Shown here piece after piece: positions 1 to 8,985 of a stretch of DNA of 64,000 nt. The stretch is from Rhodobacteraceae bacterium (ex Bugula neritina AB1) (lineage in GTDB: Bacteria > Pseudomonadota > Alphaproteobacteria > Rhodobacterales > Rhodobacteraceae). The translations under genes were made by a program, and so were the position numbers. Where the stretch lies: positions 310,001 to 374,000 of the forward strand of contig MDLF01000074.1 in NCBI GenBank assembly GCA_001730095.1, in the 5' to 3' direction. The notes under the pieces are model-generated. The model was given only the letters and a program-made list of their open reading frames with translations. It made no database searches and was not told the DNA's origin. Position 1 is the first letter of the stretch, and every line of letters starts with the position of its first letter.

Positions 1-2
1 TG

Positions 3-1538
3 CGCCCGGCCGAACGGTCGCTAAGCGTCGCTGCCGTGGAACAGGCCACGGAAACCGATCCCGCTCCTGCCAGCCTCGACCAGATTCCGGCAGAACTGTC
101 TCTGAAGGTTCCGCTGGGCCGCGCGCTGGAACTGGCTCCGGAAATCAGCCCCTATATTCAGGCCGGCACAAAAGTCTCGATCCTGGAAACCCCATCCGCC
201 GGTGTCACCTCGCTGCGGACTGGCGACGGCAGTTCCCTCAGCCTCAGCTATGCGCCCACGCTTGCTGAACTGCCCGCACGCAAGGATGGCGGTCAGGTCC
301 GCAGGGACAGTATGGTCCTGCGGCTGGCGCAGGCGGACACGGTGCGCGATGTCACGGTAAACCTCGAGATGATCGCGCGCCAATGCGACCTGGAGGCAGG
401 CGACCTTCTGGACCCGCAGGGCGTCGGCCTGTTCCGCTACCCCAATGAAATCGACCTCAAGGCTGCTGAAACGGCCTGCCGCGAGGCCATGGAAGCTGCA
501 CCGGACATCGGCAGGCTGCAGTATCAGCTGGGCCGCGCACTGCAGGGCCAGGGCCGTTTGCTAGAGGCTTATGACGCCTTTGAAAAGGCCGCTGAACTGG
601 GCCACGTCCGCGCCTACAACGCATTGGCCTATCTGCATGTCACGCCGAATGTCGACCGCGAGACCGTTCCGATTCCGTATGATCCTGACAAGGCGTTTTC
701 ATTGTGGGACAAGGGGATCGACGCCGGCGACCCCTTTTCGATGCATGCGCGCGGCAAGCGGCTGCTGCGCAAGAACGGCAGTGCCGAAGAAAAGCAGCAG
801 GGTTATGATCTTCTCAGCCGTGCCGTAGAGCTTGGCCACACCTATGCGCTGAACGAACTGGGCGTGTTTTTCCTGTGGAGCGGCGATGAACTGGCGCAGC
901 CAGAACGCGGGCTGACCTACCTGGAGGCCTCTGCTGGGCGCGGCGACATCTACGGCACAGCCAATCTTGGCTATGTCTACCGGGATGGTGGTGCCGGCAA
1001 GGCAGTGGACAAGGAAAAAGCCCGCACCCTTTTTGCCGAAGCAGCAACGCTGGGCCACCCGCATGCGCCGGGTGAAATCGGCCGGATGATCATGAATGGA
1101 GATCTGCCCGGCAGCGATGCTGCAGAAGCGCTGGAATGGTATGACATGGGGCTTGCCCGCGGTGATGCCTGGGGCGGCGCCAACGGCGCCTGGGTGGCGC
1201 TGAACCGGTTGTCAAACCGCGTGCCGGCCCATGCCGCAGCTGCCCGGGCTGGCAAAGCAATGGCACTGAACAACCCGGATGCGCGGGCTGCTGCGCGCGA
1301 ATTTCTGACCGGCATGAGCAAGACCGATATCGCAGCCGCCACCCAATTCATCCTGCAAGCGCTGGGGTCCGGTGTTTCTGTCGACGGACAATTCGGCCCG
1401 GCTTCCCGCCAGGAGCTAGCCGATTGGGCCCGGCGGGCGGGGCTGCCCGCCACTGTTCCCGAAGATGCGATCAGCAGGCTGCAGCTTGCTGCGCAAGTTC
1501 ACTTTGCCCTGAACCCGATCCGCCAGGACTTGTTCTGA
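3..1538 (+). CDS. Sel1-repeat protein with C-terminal peptidoglycan-binding-like domain (5' partial)
   Basis: The reading frame is open to the left edge of the window, so the true start lies upstream; the first in-window start codon is a GTG at 36. The middle of the protein holds TPR/Sel1-type helical repeats, recognisable from recurring pieces such as AYNALAYLH, GHTYALNELGVFF, GDIYGTANLGYVYRDG and GHPHAPGEIG. These repeats usually act as protein-protein scaffolds, often in the envelope. Near the C-terminus, ALGSGVSVDGQFGPASRQEL matches the pattern of a peptidoglycan-binding (PG_binding_1) domain. A periplasmic or wall-associated role is therefore likely, but no substrate can be named. The N-terminus, including any signal peptide or catalytic domain, is outside the window. 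Confidence 0.8.
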   Translation, partial: RPAERSLSVAAVEQATETDPAPASLDQIPAELSLKVPLGRALELAPEISPYIQAGTKVSILETPSAGVTSLRTGDGSSLSLSYAPTLAELPARKDGGQVRRDSMVLRLAQADTVRDVTVNLEMIARQCDLEAGDLLDPQGVGLFRYPNEIDLKAAETACREAMEAAPDIGRLQYQLGRALQGQGRLLEAYDAFEKAAELGHVRAYNALAYLHVTPNVDRETVPIPYDPDKAFSLWDKGIDAGDPFSMHARGKRLLRKNGSAEEKQQGYDLLSRAVELGHTYALNELGVFFLWSGDELAQPERGLTYLEASAGRGDIYGTANLGYVYRDGGAGKAVDKEKARTLFAEAATLGHPHAPGEIGRMIMNGDLPGSDAAEALEWYDMGLARGDAWGGANGAWVALNRLSNRVPAHAAAARAGKAMALNNPDARAAAREFLTGMSKTDIAAATQFILQALGSGVSVDGQFGPASRQELADWARRAGLPATVPEDAISRLQLAAQVHFALNPIRQDLF

Positions 1539-1547
1539 TTTTTGAAA

Positions 1548-1572
1548 GGCACCCGGTCCAGTTCCGGGTGCC
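1548..1572 (-). terminator. Hairpin terminator after ntrX
   Basis: GGCACCCGG (1548-1556) and CCGGGTGCC (1564-1572) form a perfect 9-bp stem with a 7-nt loop. On the minus strand it follows the ntrX stop by 11 nt and is followed by TTTCAAAAAT, an interrupted T tract. It also lies just after the plus-strand Sel1 gene, so it may work in both directions. Confidence 0.6.
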
Positions 1573-1583
1573 GGACTTGCGGC

Positions 1584-2993
1584 TCAGGCCTCTTCCTCCT
1601 CGGCCTCGACATGCGCCACCCGTGCGCCTGCCTTGTTGGAGGTGACGACCCCCAGCGATTTCAGCTTGCGATGCAGTGCCGAGCGTTCCATGCCGACAAA
1701 AGACGCCGTGCGGCTGATGTTGCCGCCGAACCGGTTGATCTGCGTCAGCAGGTATTCGCGTTCAAACGCCTCCCGCGCTTCGCGCAGCGGCAGTGTGGCC
1801 AAAGCACCAGACAGGACCACCCGGCCCTCCTCCTGCGGTTTTTCTTCTTCGCGCGGCAGATCCTTGGCCTCAATCGGCCCGCTGCCGTCGCCCAGGATCA
1901 GCACCCGCTCCACAAGGTTCTTGAGCTGGCGCACGTTGCCCGGCCACAGCATCGTCTGCATCAATGCCACGGCTTCATCCGTCAGCTCGCGCAGCGGCAG
2001 GCCCTGGGCTTCGTTGAATTGCTCGATGAAATGCCCCGCCAGCAAGGGCACATCCTCGCGCCGCTCCGCCAGCGACGGCACCGCCACCGGCACAACATTC
2101 AGGCGGTGGTACAATTCCTGACGGAAAGTGCCGCTATCGATCTCTGCATCCAGATCCTTGTTGGTGGAGGACACCACCCGCAGATCCACCTTGATCTTGT
2201 CGGAACCGCCGACCCGCTGGAACTGCTGGTCCACCAGCACACGCAGGATTTTGGACTGGGTGCCCAGCGGCATATCAGCGACTTCATCAAAAAAGACCAC
2301 GCCGCCATGTGCCTGTTCCAACAAACCCGGCTCCACCCCCCGCTCGGAGGTTTCGCGGCCGAACAGCACTTCTTCCATCCGGTCAGGCTCAATACTGGCG
2401 CAATTCACGGTGACAAACGGTGCCGAAGCGCGGTTTGAATTGGCGTGAATATAGCGCGCCGCAATCTCCTTGCCGCTGCCTGCCGGCCCTGTCAGCATCA
2501 CCCGCCCGTTGGACTTGGTCACCTTGTCCAACTGGCCAATCAGCGTGCGGAATGCCGCCGATGTGCCGATCATCTCTGCCGGGCCGGTGTCCTTGCGCTT
2601 CAGGTCCGTATTTTCCCGGCGCAGGCGCGAGGTTTCCATCGCGCGGCGGATCACCACCATCAGCTGATCGATGTTGAAGGGCTTTTCGATGAAGTCATAG
2701 GCGCCCTGTTTGATCGCGGCCACTGCGATTTCGACGTTGCCATGGCCGGAAATGATCACAACCGGGATATCGGGCGTGTCCCGTTTCACAGCTTTCAGAA
2801 TGTCGATACCGTCCATCTGACTGTCCTTCAGCCAGATATCCAGGATCATCAGCGCTGGCTGCGATACCTCCAGCTCGGCCATGCATTCATCGGAACTGCC
2901 CGCCTTGCGGGTGGCATAGCCCTCATCCTCCAGAATATCCGAGACCAGCTCGCGGATGTCGCGCTCATCGTCTACAATCAGAATGTCACTCAT
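1584..2993 (-). CDS. ntrX: Nitrogen-assimilation response regulator NtrX
   Basis: NtrX is the DNA-binding partner of the membrane kinase NtrY and acts in nitrogen and redox control in alphaproteobacteria. The 469-aa protein has a receiver domain (residues 1-120; acidic pocket D8/D9, phospho-acceptor D52 in LDIWL, K104), an AAA+ domain (Walker A GPAGSGKE at 169-176, Walker B FFDE at 234-237) and a C-terminal Fis-type helix-turn-helix (about 415-447). Where sigma-54 activators carry GAFTGA, this protein has FGRETSERGVEPGLLEQA (211-228), so the motif is missing. The start overlaps the ntrY stop by 4 nt, which implies translational coupling. The family call is secure; promoter targets cannot be read from sequence. 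Confidence 0.95.
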   Translation of the reverse strand: MSDILIVDDERDIRELVSDILEDEGYATRKAGSSDECMAELEVSQPALMILDIWLKDSQMDGIDILKAVKRDTPDIPVVIISGHGNVEIAVAAIKQGAYDFIEKPFNIDQLMVVIRRAMETSRLRRENTDLKRKDTGPAEMIGTSAAFRTLIGQLDKVTKSNGRVMLTGPAGSGKEIAARYIHANSNRASAPFVTVNCASIEPDRMEEVLFGRETSERGVEPGLLEQAHGGVVFFDEVADMPLGTQSKILRVLVDQQFQRVGGSDKIKVDLRVVSSTNKDLDAEIDSGTFRQELYHRLNVVPVAVPSLAERREDVPLLAGHFIEQFNEAQGLPLRELTDEAVALMQTMLWPGNVRQLKNLVERVLILGDGSGPIEAKDLPREEEKPQEEGRVVLSGALATLPLREAREAFEREYLLTQINRFGGNISRTASFVGMERSALHRKLKSLGVVTSNKAGARVAHVEAEEEEA

Positions 2994-5269
2994 GTCAGAC
3001 CTGCTTTCACTGTGCTCTTGTTTGGTGCCGCCGTTTTGGCAGCGGCAGGCAGGCGGATCACCGCCATTGCGCCTTTATGCGCGTGTCCCTCAAACACCGG
3101 GGCGTCTTCCAGCGTCAGTGTGCCCCCGTGCTCCTCGATGATTTTCTTGACGATCGGCAGCCCCAACCCCGTGCCTGCATCGCGCGTGGTCACATAGGGT
3201 TCAAACAGCCGCGCCCGGTCTTCCGGCAAGCCGATACCATTGTCGGCAATCCGGACCTCATAGGCATTGCCTGCCTTCTGTGCGGACACCCGGATTTCCG
3301 GAACCAGCCCCTCCGGAGCGTCTTTTTTCTGCAGGCTTTCAATGGCTTCACCTGCGTTCTTGATCAGATTGGTCAACGCCTGACCAATCATTGTCGCATC
3401 CAGATCGGAGAGCATCTCTGTCTCTGGCAGATCCGCCTTGATCCGGACATCCGGCTGGCCCTGCTGCTGCAGGATCACCGAGTCCCGCACCAGTTTCACC
3501 AGATCCTCCTCGTGCCGCTCCGGTTCCGGCATGCGGGCAAATTTTGAAAACTCATCAACAATCCTGCGCAGATCATTGGTCTGACGCACAATCACATCGG
3601 TCATGGATTGCAGTTGGTCGCTGTTCTCCTCGCCCAGTTTCGGCGCGAACTTGCGCTTGATCCGTTCCGCGCTCAGCTGGATCGGGGTCAGCGGGTTCTT
3701 GATTTCATGTGCAATCCGGCGCGCCACATCGCCCCAGGCTGCCATTCGCTGAGCGCTGACCAGATCAGTCACATCGTCAAAGGCCACCACATAGCCATCC
3801 AGCCCACCTTCGCCAGTGCGGCGCGGCGACATCCTGACCAGCAGGTTTTCAAGCTGTCCCTGGCGGGTCACCTTGATCTCTTCCTGTACCACCTCCGCAC
3901 CGGTCTCGATCAGCTCAGCAAACAAGGGGCCGAATTCCGGCACCGCCACCGCCAAGGCCAGTGATTGCTGGTCTTCCTGCCAATCAAGCAGCCGTTCGGC
4001 GGAACGGTTGACAAAAGTCACCCTCCCATCGGCATCCAGACCAACCACACCGGACGTCACCGAAGACAGAACCGAGTCAAACAGCCGACGCCGGTCTTCG
4101 ATCTGGCGGGTATTGTCCAGAAGCCGCCCGTGTTGGGCCTTCAGTTCCCGTGTCATCTGGTTGAAGTACTGGCCAAGCTGGGAAATCTCGTCGCCTTCCC
4201 GCTCCACCGGCACCTGAACGTCCAGATTGCCGGCCCCGACGCGCTGCGCGGCAATTGTCAGCCGACCAACAGGTCGCGACAGCCGCTCGGCAAACCACAT
4301 CCCCAGCCACATCGCTGCCAGGATCAGAATGACCGCAAAACCGATGTAGAGCAGCGCGAACTCAAACAGCACCCGGCCGCGTTCACTTTCCAGCTGCTGG
4401 TACAAATGCGCGGTTTCCTGCGTGTCATCCAGCAGGTTCAGCAGCTCACCGTCCACGTCCCGGCTGATGTACAGAAACCGGTCCACAAAAGCATCCAGCC
4501 GCACCAGCGCGCGGAACTCGCTATTGTTCCAGTCCTCGATCAGCAGCAGGCCCTGCTCGCGGGCAACTGTGATCTGCCGGTCATTGGGCTTTTCGAAATC
4601 AAATTCATAAGACCGCTCGCCGCGCGCCCGGATCAGCCCTGCGCTGTCCACGATATACGCCTCGCGCAGCCCCCGCTGCACCTGCAGCTGCCCCTGCGCC
4701 AGCACCAGGCGCAGCTCTGCGTCGTTGATAAAGAAACTGCGCGAGCGGCTGCTGTCCAGATAGCGCGCCAGAGCTCGGGCATCTTCGGTCAGGTCATCCT
4801 TCTGCTGGGACTGATAGGCCTCTGCTGCCTCCAGCGAACTGCCGATCACCTGTCGCACTCTTTGAGAAAACCAGCCTTCCAGTCCGACATTCACCGTCAG
4901 CACCGCAAAGACCGCGACAATCACGGTAGGGATCAGCGCCAGAAAACCAAAGGCCCCGATCAGCCGCAAATGCAGCCGGGAGCCCGCGGATTTAGAACGG
5001 CGGGCTGCAAACAGCCGCAGGATCTGGGCCATCACCAGAGCAGCAATTGTCAGAATATAAACCAGATCAGCCAGCAGGATCAGCCGCAGCGACCGGGACG
5101 ACGCCCCCTGCCCGAACGGACCGATAATGAGGAAAGTAGCCAAAGCCAGAACCGGCCCGAGCAAGACCAGCCCGATGGTGCCGATATTGCGGGCCCGGCG
5201 GGTTCTACGCCACCGGTCCAAAGCCGCAAACGGGCCATACGCCGCCCTCAGATGTGACTTATACGCCAC
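2990..5269 (-). CDS. ntrY: Membrane sensor histidine kinase NtrY
   Basis: NtrY phosphorylates NtrX in response to nitrogen or redox state. The 759-aa protein has two N-terminal hydrophobic hairpins (from about residue 30, IGTIGLVLLGPVLALATFLI), an extracytoplasmic region, a further membrane segment near residue 300 (FALLYIGFAVILILAAMWLG), a HAMP linker, a PAS domain (TSGVVGLDADGRVTFVNRSA), a HisKA domain with the phospho-histidine in RRIAHEIKNPLTPIQL (near residue 520), and an HATPase_c domain with N box (NLIKNAGEAI), G1 (DNGIGLP) and G2 (GTGLGLPIV). The gene is the first of an ntrYX pair and lies 100 nt downstream of ntrC. Length and domain order match alphaproteobacterial NtrY. Confidence 0.95.
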   Translation of the reverse strand: MAYKSHLRAAYGPFAALDRWRRTRRARNIGTIGLVLLGPVLALATFLIIGPFGQGASSRSLRLILLADLVYILTIAALVMAQILRLFAARRSKSAGSRLHLRLIGAFGFLALIPTVIVAVFAVLTVNVGLEGWFSQRVRQVIGSSLEAAEAYQSQQKDDLTEDARALARYLDSSRSRSFFINDAELRLVLAQGQLQVQRGLREAYIVDSAGLIRARGERSYEFDFEKPNDRQITVAREQGLLLIEDWNNSEFRALVRLDAFVDRFLYISRDVDGELLNLLDDTQETAHLYQQLESERGRVLFEFALLYIGFAVILILAAMWLGMWFAERLSRPVGRLTIAAQRVGAGNLDVQVPVEREGDEISQLGQYFNQMTRELKAQHGRLLDNTRQIEDRRRLFDSVLSSVTSGVVGLDADGRVTFVNRSAERLLDWQEDQQSLALAVAVPEFGPLFAELIETGAEVVQEEIKVTRQGQLENLLVRMSPRRTGEGGLDGYVVAFDDVTDLVSAQRMAAWGDVARRIAHEIKNPLTPIQLSAERIKRKFAPKLGEENSDQLQSMTDVIVRQTNDLRRIVDEFSKFARMPEPERHEEDLVKLVRDSVILQQQGQPDVRIKADLPETEMLSDLDATMIGQALTNLIKNAGEAIESLQKKDAPEGLVPEIRVSAQKAGNAYEVRIADNGIGLPEDRARLFEPYVTTRDAGTGLGLPIVKKIIEEHGGTLTLEDAPVFEGHAHKGAMAVIRLPAAAKTAAPNKSTVKAGLT

Positions 5270-5369
5270 TTACTGCCCTCATCTTGATGTGCGACTCTTC
5301 GTGAGTCACCGCCATATCTCGTGGTCCTGCCTAGGAAAATCAAAGCAGAGCCACATTCCTGTGGCGATA

Positions 5370-6737
5370 TTACATCAGTTTGCGGCGGCGTGTCACCTCA
5401 ATATCCAGATCCGTGATCTTCTTACGCAAAGTATTCCGGTTTATCCCCAGCAAATCGGCGCATTTTGCCTGATTTCCGCCGGTCGCCGTCAAGGCAATTT
5501 CGATCAGCGGTGTTTCCACTTCGCGCAGCAGCCGCATGTACAGTCCCGGCGGCGGCAGCATGTCCCCGTGCAGATCAAAATACCTTTGCAGATGACGCCC
5601 CACCGCCTCGGAGAGTTTCTCATTGCCCAGCCCCGCCGCCGCGGGCTGCGGTCCGGCCTGAGGCCCCAGCACAGCCTCGGCGTCAGCCTGCGTCACTTCC
5701 TCGCTGCGCGCGGTCAGCGCCAGGCGGCGGACAGTGTTTTCCAGCTGCCGCACATTGCCGGGCCAGGCAAAGCGGCGCAGCACCTCCCGCGCGCCTTCAC
5801 TCAGCTCCCGGTGCGGCGCCCCCTCATTTTCGGCCTTGGTCAGGAAATGCTCCGCCAGCAGCGGAATGTCCTCCACCCTTTCTCTCAGCGCAGGCACATG
5901 AAGCTCTGAACCGCACATCCGGTAATACAGGTCCTGACGCAAACTTCCGCTCTCCATTGCCGCAGCCAGATCCTTTTGGCTGGATGCGATGAAACGCGGC
6001 GCGTGGTCGCCCGGCACATCCATCATCCGGACCAGCCGGGCCTGTGCGTCCTCAGGCAGGTCGGCCAATTCGTCAATCACCAAAGTGCCGCCCTTTACAT
6101 GCGCCAGCAGCCGTGACGGGCCCTCCAGCGCAATCAGGTCCGCCGCATCCGCATGCACAAACGCCAATGCCCGGCGGTCCGAAAAATCATGGATAGCTTG
6201 CGCAATCAGCGATTTTCCAGTGCCGCTTTCACCTGTGATCAGCAGCGGCAGATCGGTGTTCATCACCCGTGCGATCAGCCGGTACAATGCCTGCATCAGC
6301 TCACTGCGGCCAATCAAAGGCAATTCTTCAGGACGCTCCTGCGCATCCGTCTTTGACGTTGCAGGCGCGATCCGTTTCGCCGCCAGCGCCTTGGCGGTGC
6401 GTTTCATCAGCTCCGGCAGATCAAAGGGCTTGGGCAGATAATCATAGGCTTCCGCTTCTTCAGCCTTGATCGCAGTCATAATGGTGTTCTGTGCCGAGAT
6501 CACAATCACCGGCAGCCCCGGCCGGTCGGCCTGGATCTTGGGCAGCATCTCCAGCCCGTTCCCGTCCGGCATCATCACGTCCGAGATGATGACATCGCCC
6601 TTGCCCTCGCTCACCCAGCGCATCAGCGTCGTCAGCGAGGAGGTCGCATGCACCTTGCAGCCCGCACGCGTCAGCGCCTGGGTCAGAACAGTGCGGATGG
6701 TGCGGTCGTCATCAGCGACCAGAACAGTGCCGTCCAT
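5370..6737 (-). CDS. ntrC: Nitrogen regulation response regulator NtrC (GAFTGA-less)
   Basis: NtrC activates nitrogen-limitation genes when phosphorylated by NtrB. The 455-aa protein has a receiver domain (D10/D11, phospho-acceptor D53, K103), an AAA+ domain (Walker A GESGTGKS at 169-176, Walker B LVIDEL at 219-224) and a C-terminal Fis-type HTH (about 416-441, [20 protein letters not shown]). The stretch that normally carries ELFGxxxGAFTGA is shortened: [19 protein letters not shown] runs straight into [12 protein letters not shown]. Rhodobacter capsulatus NtrC is known to lack this motif and to work with sigma-70 polymerase; the same behaviour is inferred here. The gene starts 3 nt after the ntrB stop, in a dusB-ntrB-ntrC operon. 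Confidence 0.95.
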   Translation of the reverse strand: MDGTVLVADDDRTIRTVLTQALTRAGCKVHATSSLTTLMRWVSEGKGDVIISDVMMPDGNGLEMLPKIQADRPGLPVIVISAQNTIMTAIKAEEAEAYDYLPKPFDLPELMKRTAKALAAKRIAPATSKTDAQERPEELPLIGRSELMQALYRLIARVMNTDLPLLITGESGTGKSLIAQAIHDFSDRRALAFVHADAADLIALEGPSRLLAHVKGGTLVIDELADLPEDAQARLVRMMDVPGDHAPRFIASSQKDLAAAMESGSLRQDLYYRMCGSELHVPALRERVEDIPLLAEHFLTKAENEGAPHRELSEGAREVLRRFAWPGNVRQLENTVRRLALTARSEEVTQADAEAVLGPQAGPQPAAAGLGNEKLSEAVGRHLQRYFDLHGDMLPPPGLYMRLLREVETPLIEIALTATGGNQAKCADLLGINRNTLRKKITDLDIEVTRRRKLM

Positions 6738-6740
6738 GGA

Positions 6741-7820
6741 TCAGCTCTCCTGCGGTTTTGCATCACGCGGCACGCGCGACAGCGACAGCTGGAACACTGT
6801 GCGCCCGGGGACCGAGCTTACTGAAATCCAGCCATTATGCTCCGAGACGATCTTGCTCACCAAAGCAAGGCCCAGCCCGGTGCCGTTTTCCCGGCCCGAG
6901 ACAAACGGGTCGAAAATGTCATCCTTGATCTTGTCCGGCAGCCCCGGCCCGTCGTCCGTGATCTCAATCTGGAGGGGCAGCTGTTTGCCGGTTCCGTCGC
7001 TGCGGCGCAGCCGGAAGGAATGTTCATAAAACGTGCGGATGCGAATATTTCCGCCTTTTGGATCAGCCACTTCCGAGGCGTTCTTCAGAAGGTTCAGAAC
7101 CACCTGCAGCAGCTGATCCGCATCGCCCCAGGCCATCGGCAGCGATGGGTCGTACTGTTCGACTATTGTCATATGGGCGCCGAAACCCAACAGCGCCGAG
7201 CGCCGCGCCCGGTCCAGGACGTCGTGCAGATTTACCGGCTGAAAGGCCGGCTCGGTCAGGTTGCCGAACTGTTCCACCTGCTCCAACAGCTTCACAATGC
7301 GACGGCTTTCGCTGACGATCAGATCGGTCAATTCCAGATCTTCCGGCCCCAGCTTCATGCCAAGAAGCTGTGCAGCCCCGGTGATGCCCGCCAACGGGTT
7401 TTTGATCTCATGCGCCAGCATCTCTGCCATGCCGATGGCAGAGGCTGCAGCGGATTTGGCGGAATGGGTCTGCGTCATTCGCCCGGCCAGCTCACGCGGA
7501 GTGACCATCAGCAGCATGAAACCTGCTTGCCCCTGCATGGGCGCAATCTGCACCCCGCATTGCAGCGGTGCCCGGCTGCCGGAGCCGACATCGATATCGT
7601 TCACGAACAGCGGCGTACTCTGGCCACGGGCGCGGGCAAAGGCCTCCTCGATCGGCGCGTCGATGGCCAGCGTGTCCCAGACCGGCTGCCCCAGCAGCGC
7701 CTTGCGCGAGGTGTTCAGGAAGCCCTCACCTGCCGCATTTACATCTGCGATCTTGTCCCCGGCATCGATCAGAAAGGCCGGCACTGGCAAAGAGACCCAA
7801 AGGGCAGCGCTGTCCATCAT
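6741..7820 (-). CDS. ntrB: Nitrogen regulation sensor kinase NtrB
   Basis: This cytosolic PII-controlled kinase/phosphatase sets the phosphorylation of NtrC. The 359-aa protein has an N-terminal PAS domain (about 1-110, LPVPAFLIDAGDKIADVNAA), a HisKA domain with the phospho-histidine H137 in MLAHEIKNPLAGITG, and an HATPase_c domain (NLLKNASEVA, DDGPGLP, GTGLGLALV). There are no membrane segments, as expected for NtrB and unlike NtrY. The start overlaps the dusB stop by 4 nt; a second in-frame ATG at 7817 would shorten the protein by one residue. No glnB/glnK gene is in the window. Confidence 0.95.
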   Translation of the reverse strand: MMDSAALWVSLPVPAFLIDAGDKIADVNAAGEGFLNTSRKALLGQPVWDTLAIDAPIEEAFARARGQSTPLFVNDIDVGSGSRAPLQCGVQIAPMQGQAGFMLLMVTPRELAGRMTQTHSAKSAAASAIGMAEMLAHEIKNPLAGITGAAQLLGMKLGPEDLELTDLIVSESRRIVKLLEQVEQFGNLTEPAFQPVNLHDVLDRARRSALLGFGAHMTIVEQYDPSLPMAWGDADQLLQVVLNLLKNASEVADPKGGNIRIRTFYEHSFRLRRSDGTGKQLPLQIEITDDGPGLPDKIKDDIFDPFVSGRENGTGLGLALVSKIVSEHNGWISVSSVPGRTVFQLSLSRVPRDAKPQES

Positions 7821-8803
7821 GCGGCGGCCTCCGGTCTTGGCTCGCTCAGCGCTTCCGGCAGCAGCGCCAGCACGTCGGCTGGGTTTTTCTCCGTCAGCAC
7901 AGCGCGGCGCATGGCGGAGCCGGTTCCGGCCTCATCCATATACCAGCCCAGATGCTTGCGCGCGACGCGCACCCCCAGATCTGGCCCGTAAAAGTCGAGC
8001 ATGGCCCGATAATGATCTGAAACCATTTCAATAAACGCATCCCCTTGCGGGATCTCAGGCGCCGGTGTTCCCCACAGATGATGCGCCACTTCTGCCAGCA
8101 GCCAGGGCTTGCCTTCGGCTCCGCGCCCGATCATCACACCGTCCGCCCCGGACAGCTCCAACGCCTGCCGTGCAGTTGCCGTGTCCACAATATCGCCATT
8201 GGCCAGCAGCGGCACAGTCACCGCGTTTTTCACTTCTCGGATTGCCGCCCAGTCGGCAGACCCTTTGTAAAACTGACAGCGGGTGCGGCCGTGGATCGTC
8301 ACCATCTGCACCCCGGCTTCGCAAGCGCGGCGCGCCACATCCGCTGCATTCAGACAGTTGTCATCCCAGCCCAGCCGGGTCTTCAGCGTTACCGGTACAT
8401 CCACAGCGCCGACCACGGCTTCGATCAGCTTCAGCGCGTGGTCCGGTGTCTTCAACAGGGCTGAGCCAGAGTAGCCGTTGGTCACTTTCTTGGCCGGGCA
8501 CCCCATATTGATGTCGATGATCCGCGCGCCCTGCCCCGCGACCTGTTTCGCGGCCTCGGCAATCCAGTATTCATCGCGCCCGGCCAGCTGCACAGCCGTA
8601 TTCTCTGCATCCGCGCTCAGCTCCGCCCGTTCGCGCACGCCGGGCTTGGCCTGCACCATCTCCTGGCTTGCCACCATCTCGCTTACCATCAGGCCCGCAC
8701 CAAAGCTGCGGACCAGGTCCCGGAACGGCCGATCGGTGATTCCCGCCATCGGCGCCAGCGCAATCGGCGGGGACATAGAGGTGGTTCCAAGCGTGAAGGA
8801 CAA
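7817..8803 (-). CDS. dusB: tRNA dihydrouridine synthase DusB (NifR3)
   Basis: DusB is an FMN-dependent enzyme that reduces uridine to dihydrouridine in the tRNA D-loop. The 328-aa protein shows the Dus family features: N-terminal IALAPMAGITDRPFR, DINMGCPAKKVTNGYSGSAL with the catalytic cysteine, TLKTRLGWDD, VTIHGRTRCQFYKG, LLANGDIVD and GVMIGRGAEGKPWLL. It is the first gene of the dusB-ntrB-ntrC operon, the arrangement that gave the gene its older name nifR3 in Rhodobacter. Its own promoter should lie in 8804-8985, shared with the divergent ispDF. Confidence 0.95.
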   Translation of the reverse strand: MSFTLGTTSMSPPIALAPMAGITDRPFRDLVRSFGAGLMVSEMVASQEMVQAKPGVRERAELSADAENTAVQLAGRDEYWIAEAAKQVAGQGARIIDINMGCPAKKVTNGYSGSALLKTPDHALKLIEAVVGAVDVPVTLKTRLGWDDNCLNAADVARRACEAGVQMVTIHGRTRCQFYKGSADWAAIREVKNAVTVPLLANGDIVDTATARQALELSGADGVMIGRGAEGKPWLLAEVAHHLWGTPAPEIPQGDAFIEMVSDHYRAMLDFYGPDLGVRVARKHLGWYMDEAGTGSAMRRAVLTEKNPADVLALLPEALSEPRPEAAA

Positions 8804-8985
8804 ATGCCTAATCCTTGTGCAACTGAGAGCGTTTTACCCGAAGCCTCTGCTATGCAGCAATGAATTGCGCCTCTGCAAGCCGCTGCCGGACTGCATTTGC
8901 CTATTTTTTAGTCACATTTCGCCGGGTGATTGCCACTTCCTGCGCCACCTCATAAACAATGCGGGAACTTCCGCATGAGGACCGC

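Noticed and set aside
3965-5257. 430-codon plus-strand frame opposite ntrY.
   Set aside because: It is a mirror of the ntrY coding frame: rich in His, Gln and Arg, with no domain. Several similar long frames lie opposite other genes (for example opposite guaA, ligA and lpxB) and were rejected for the same reason.
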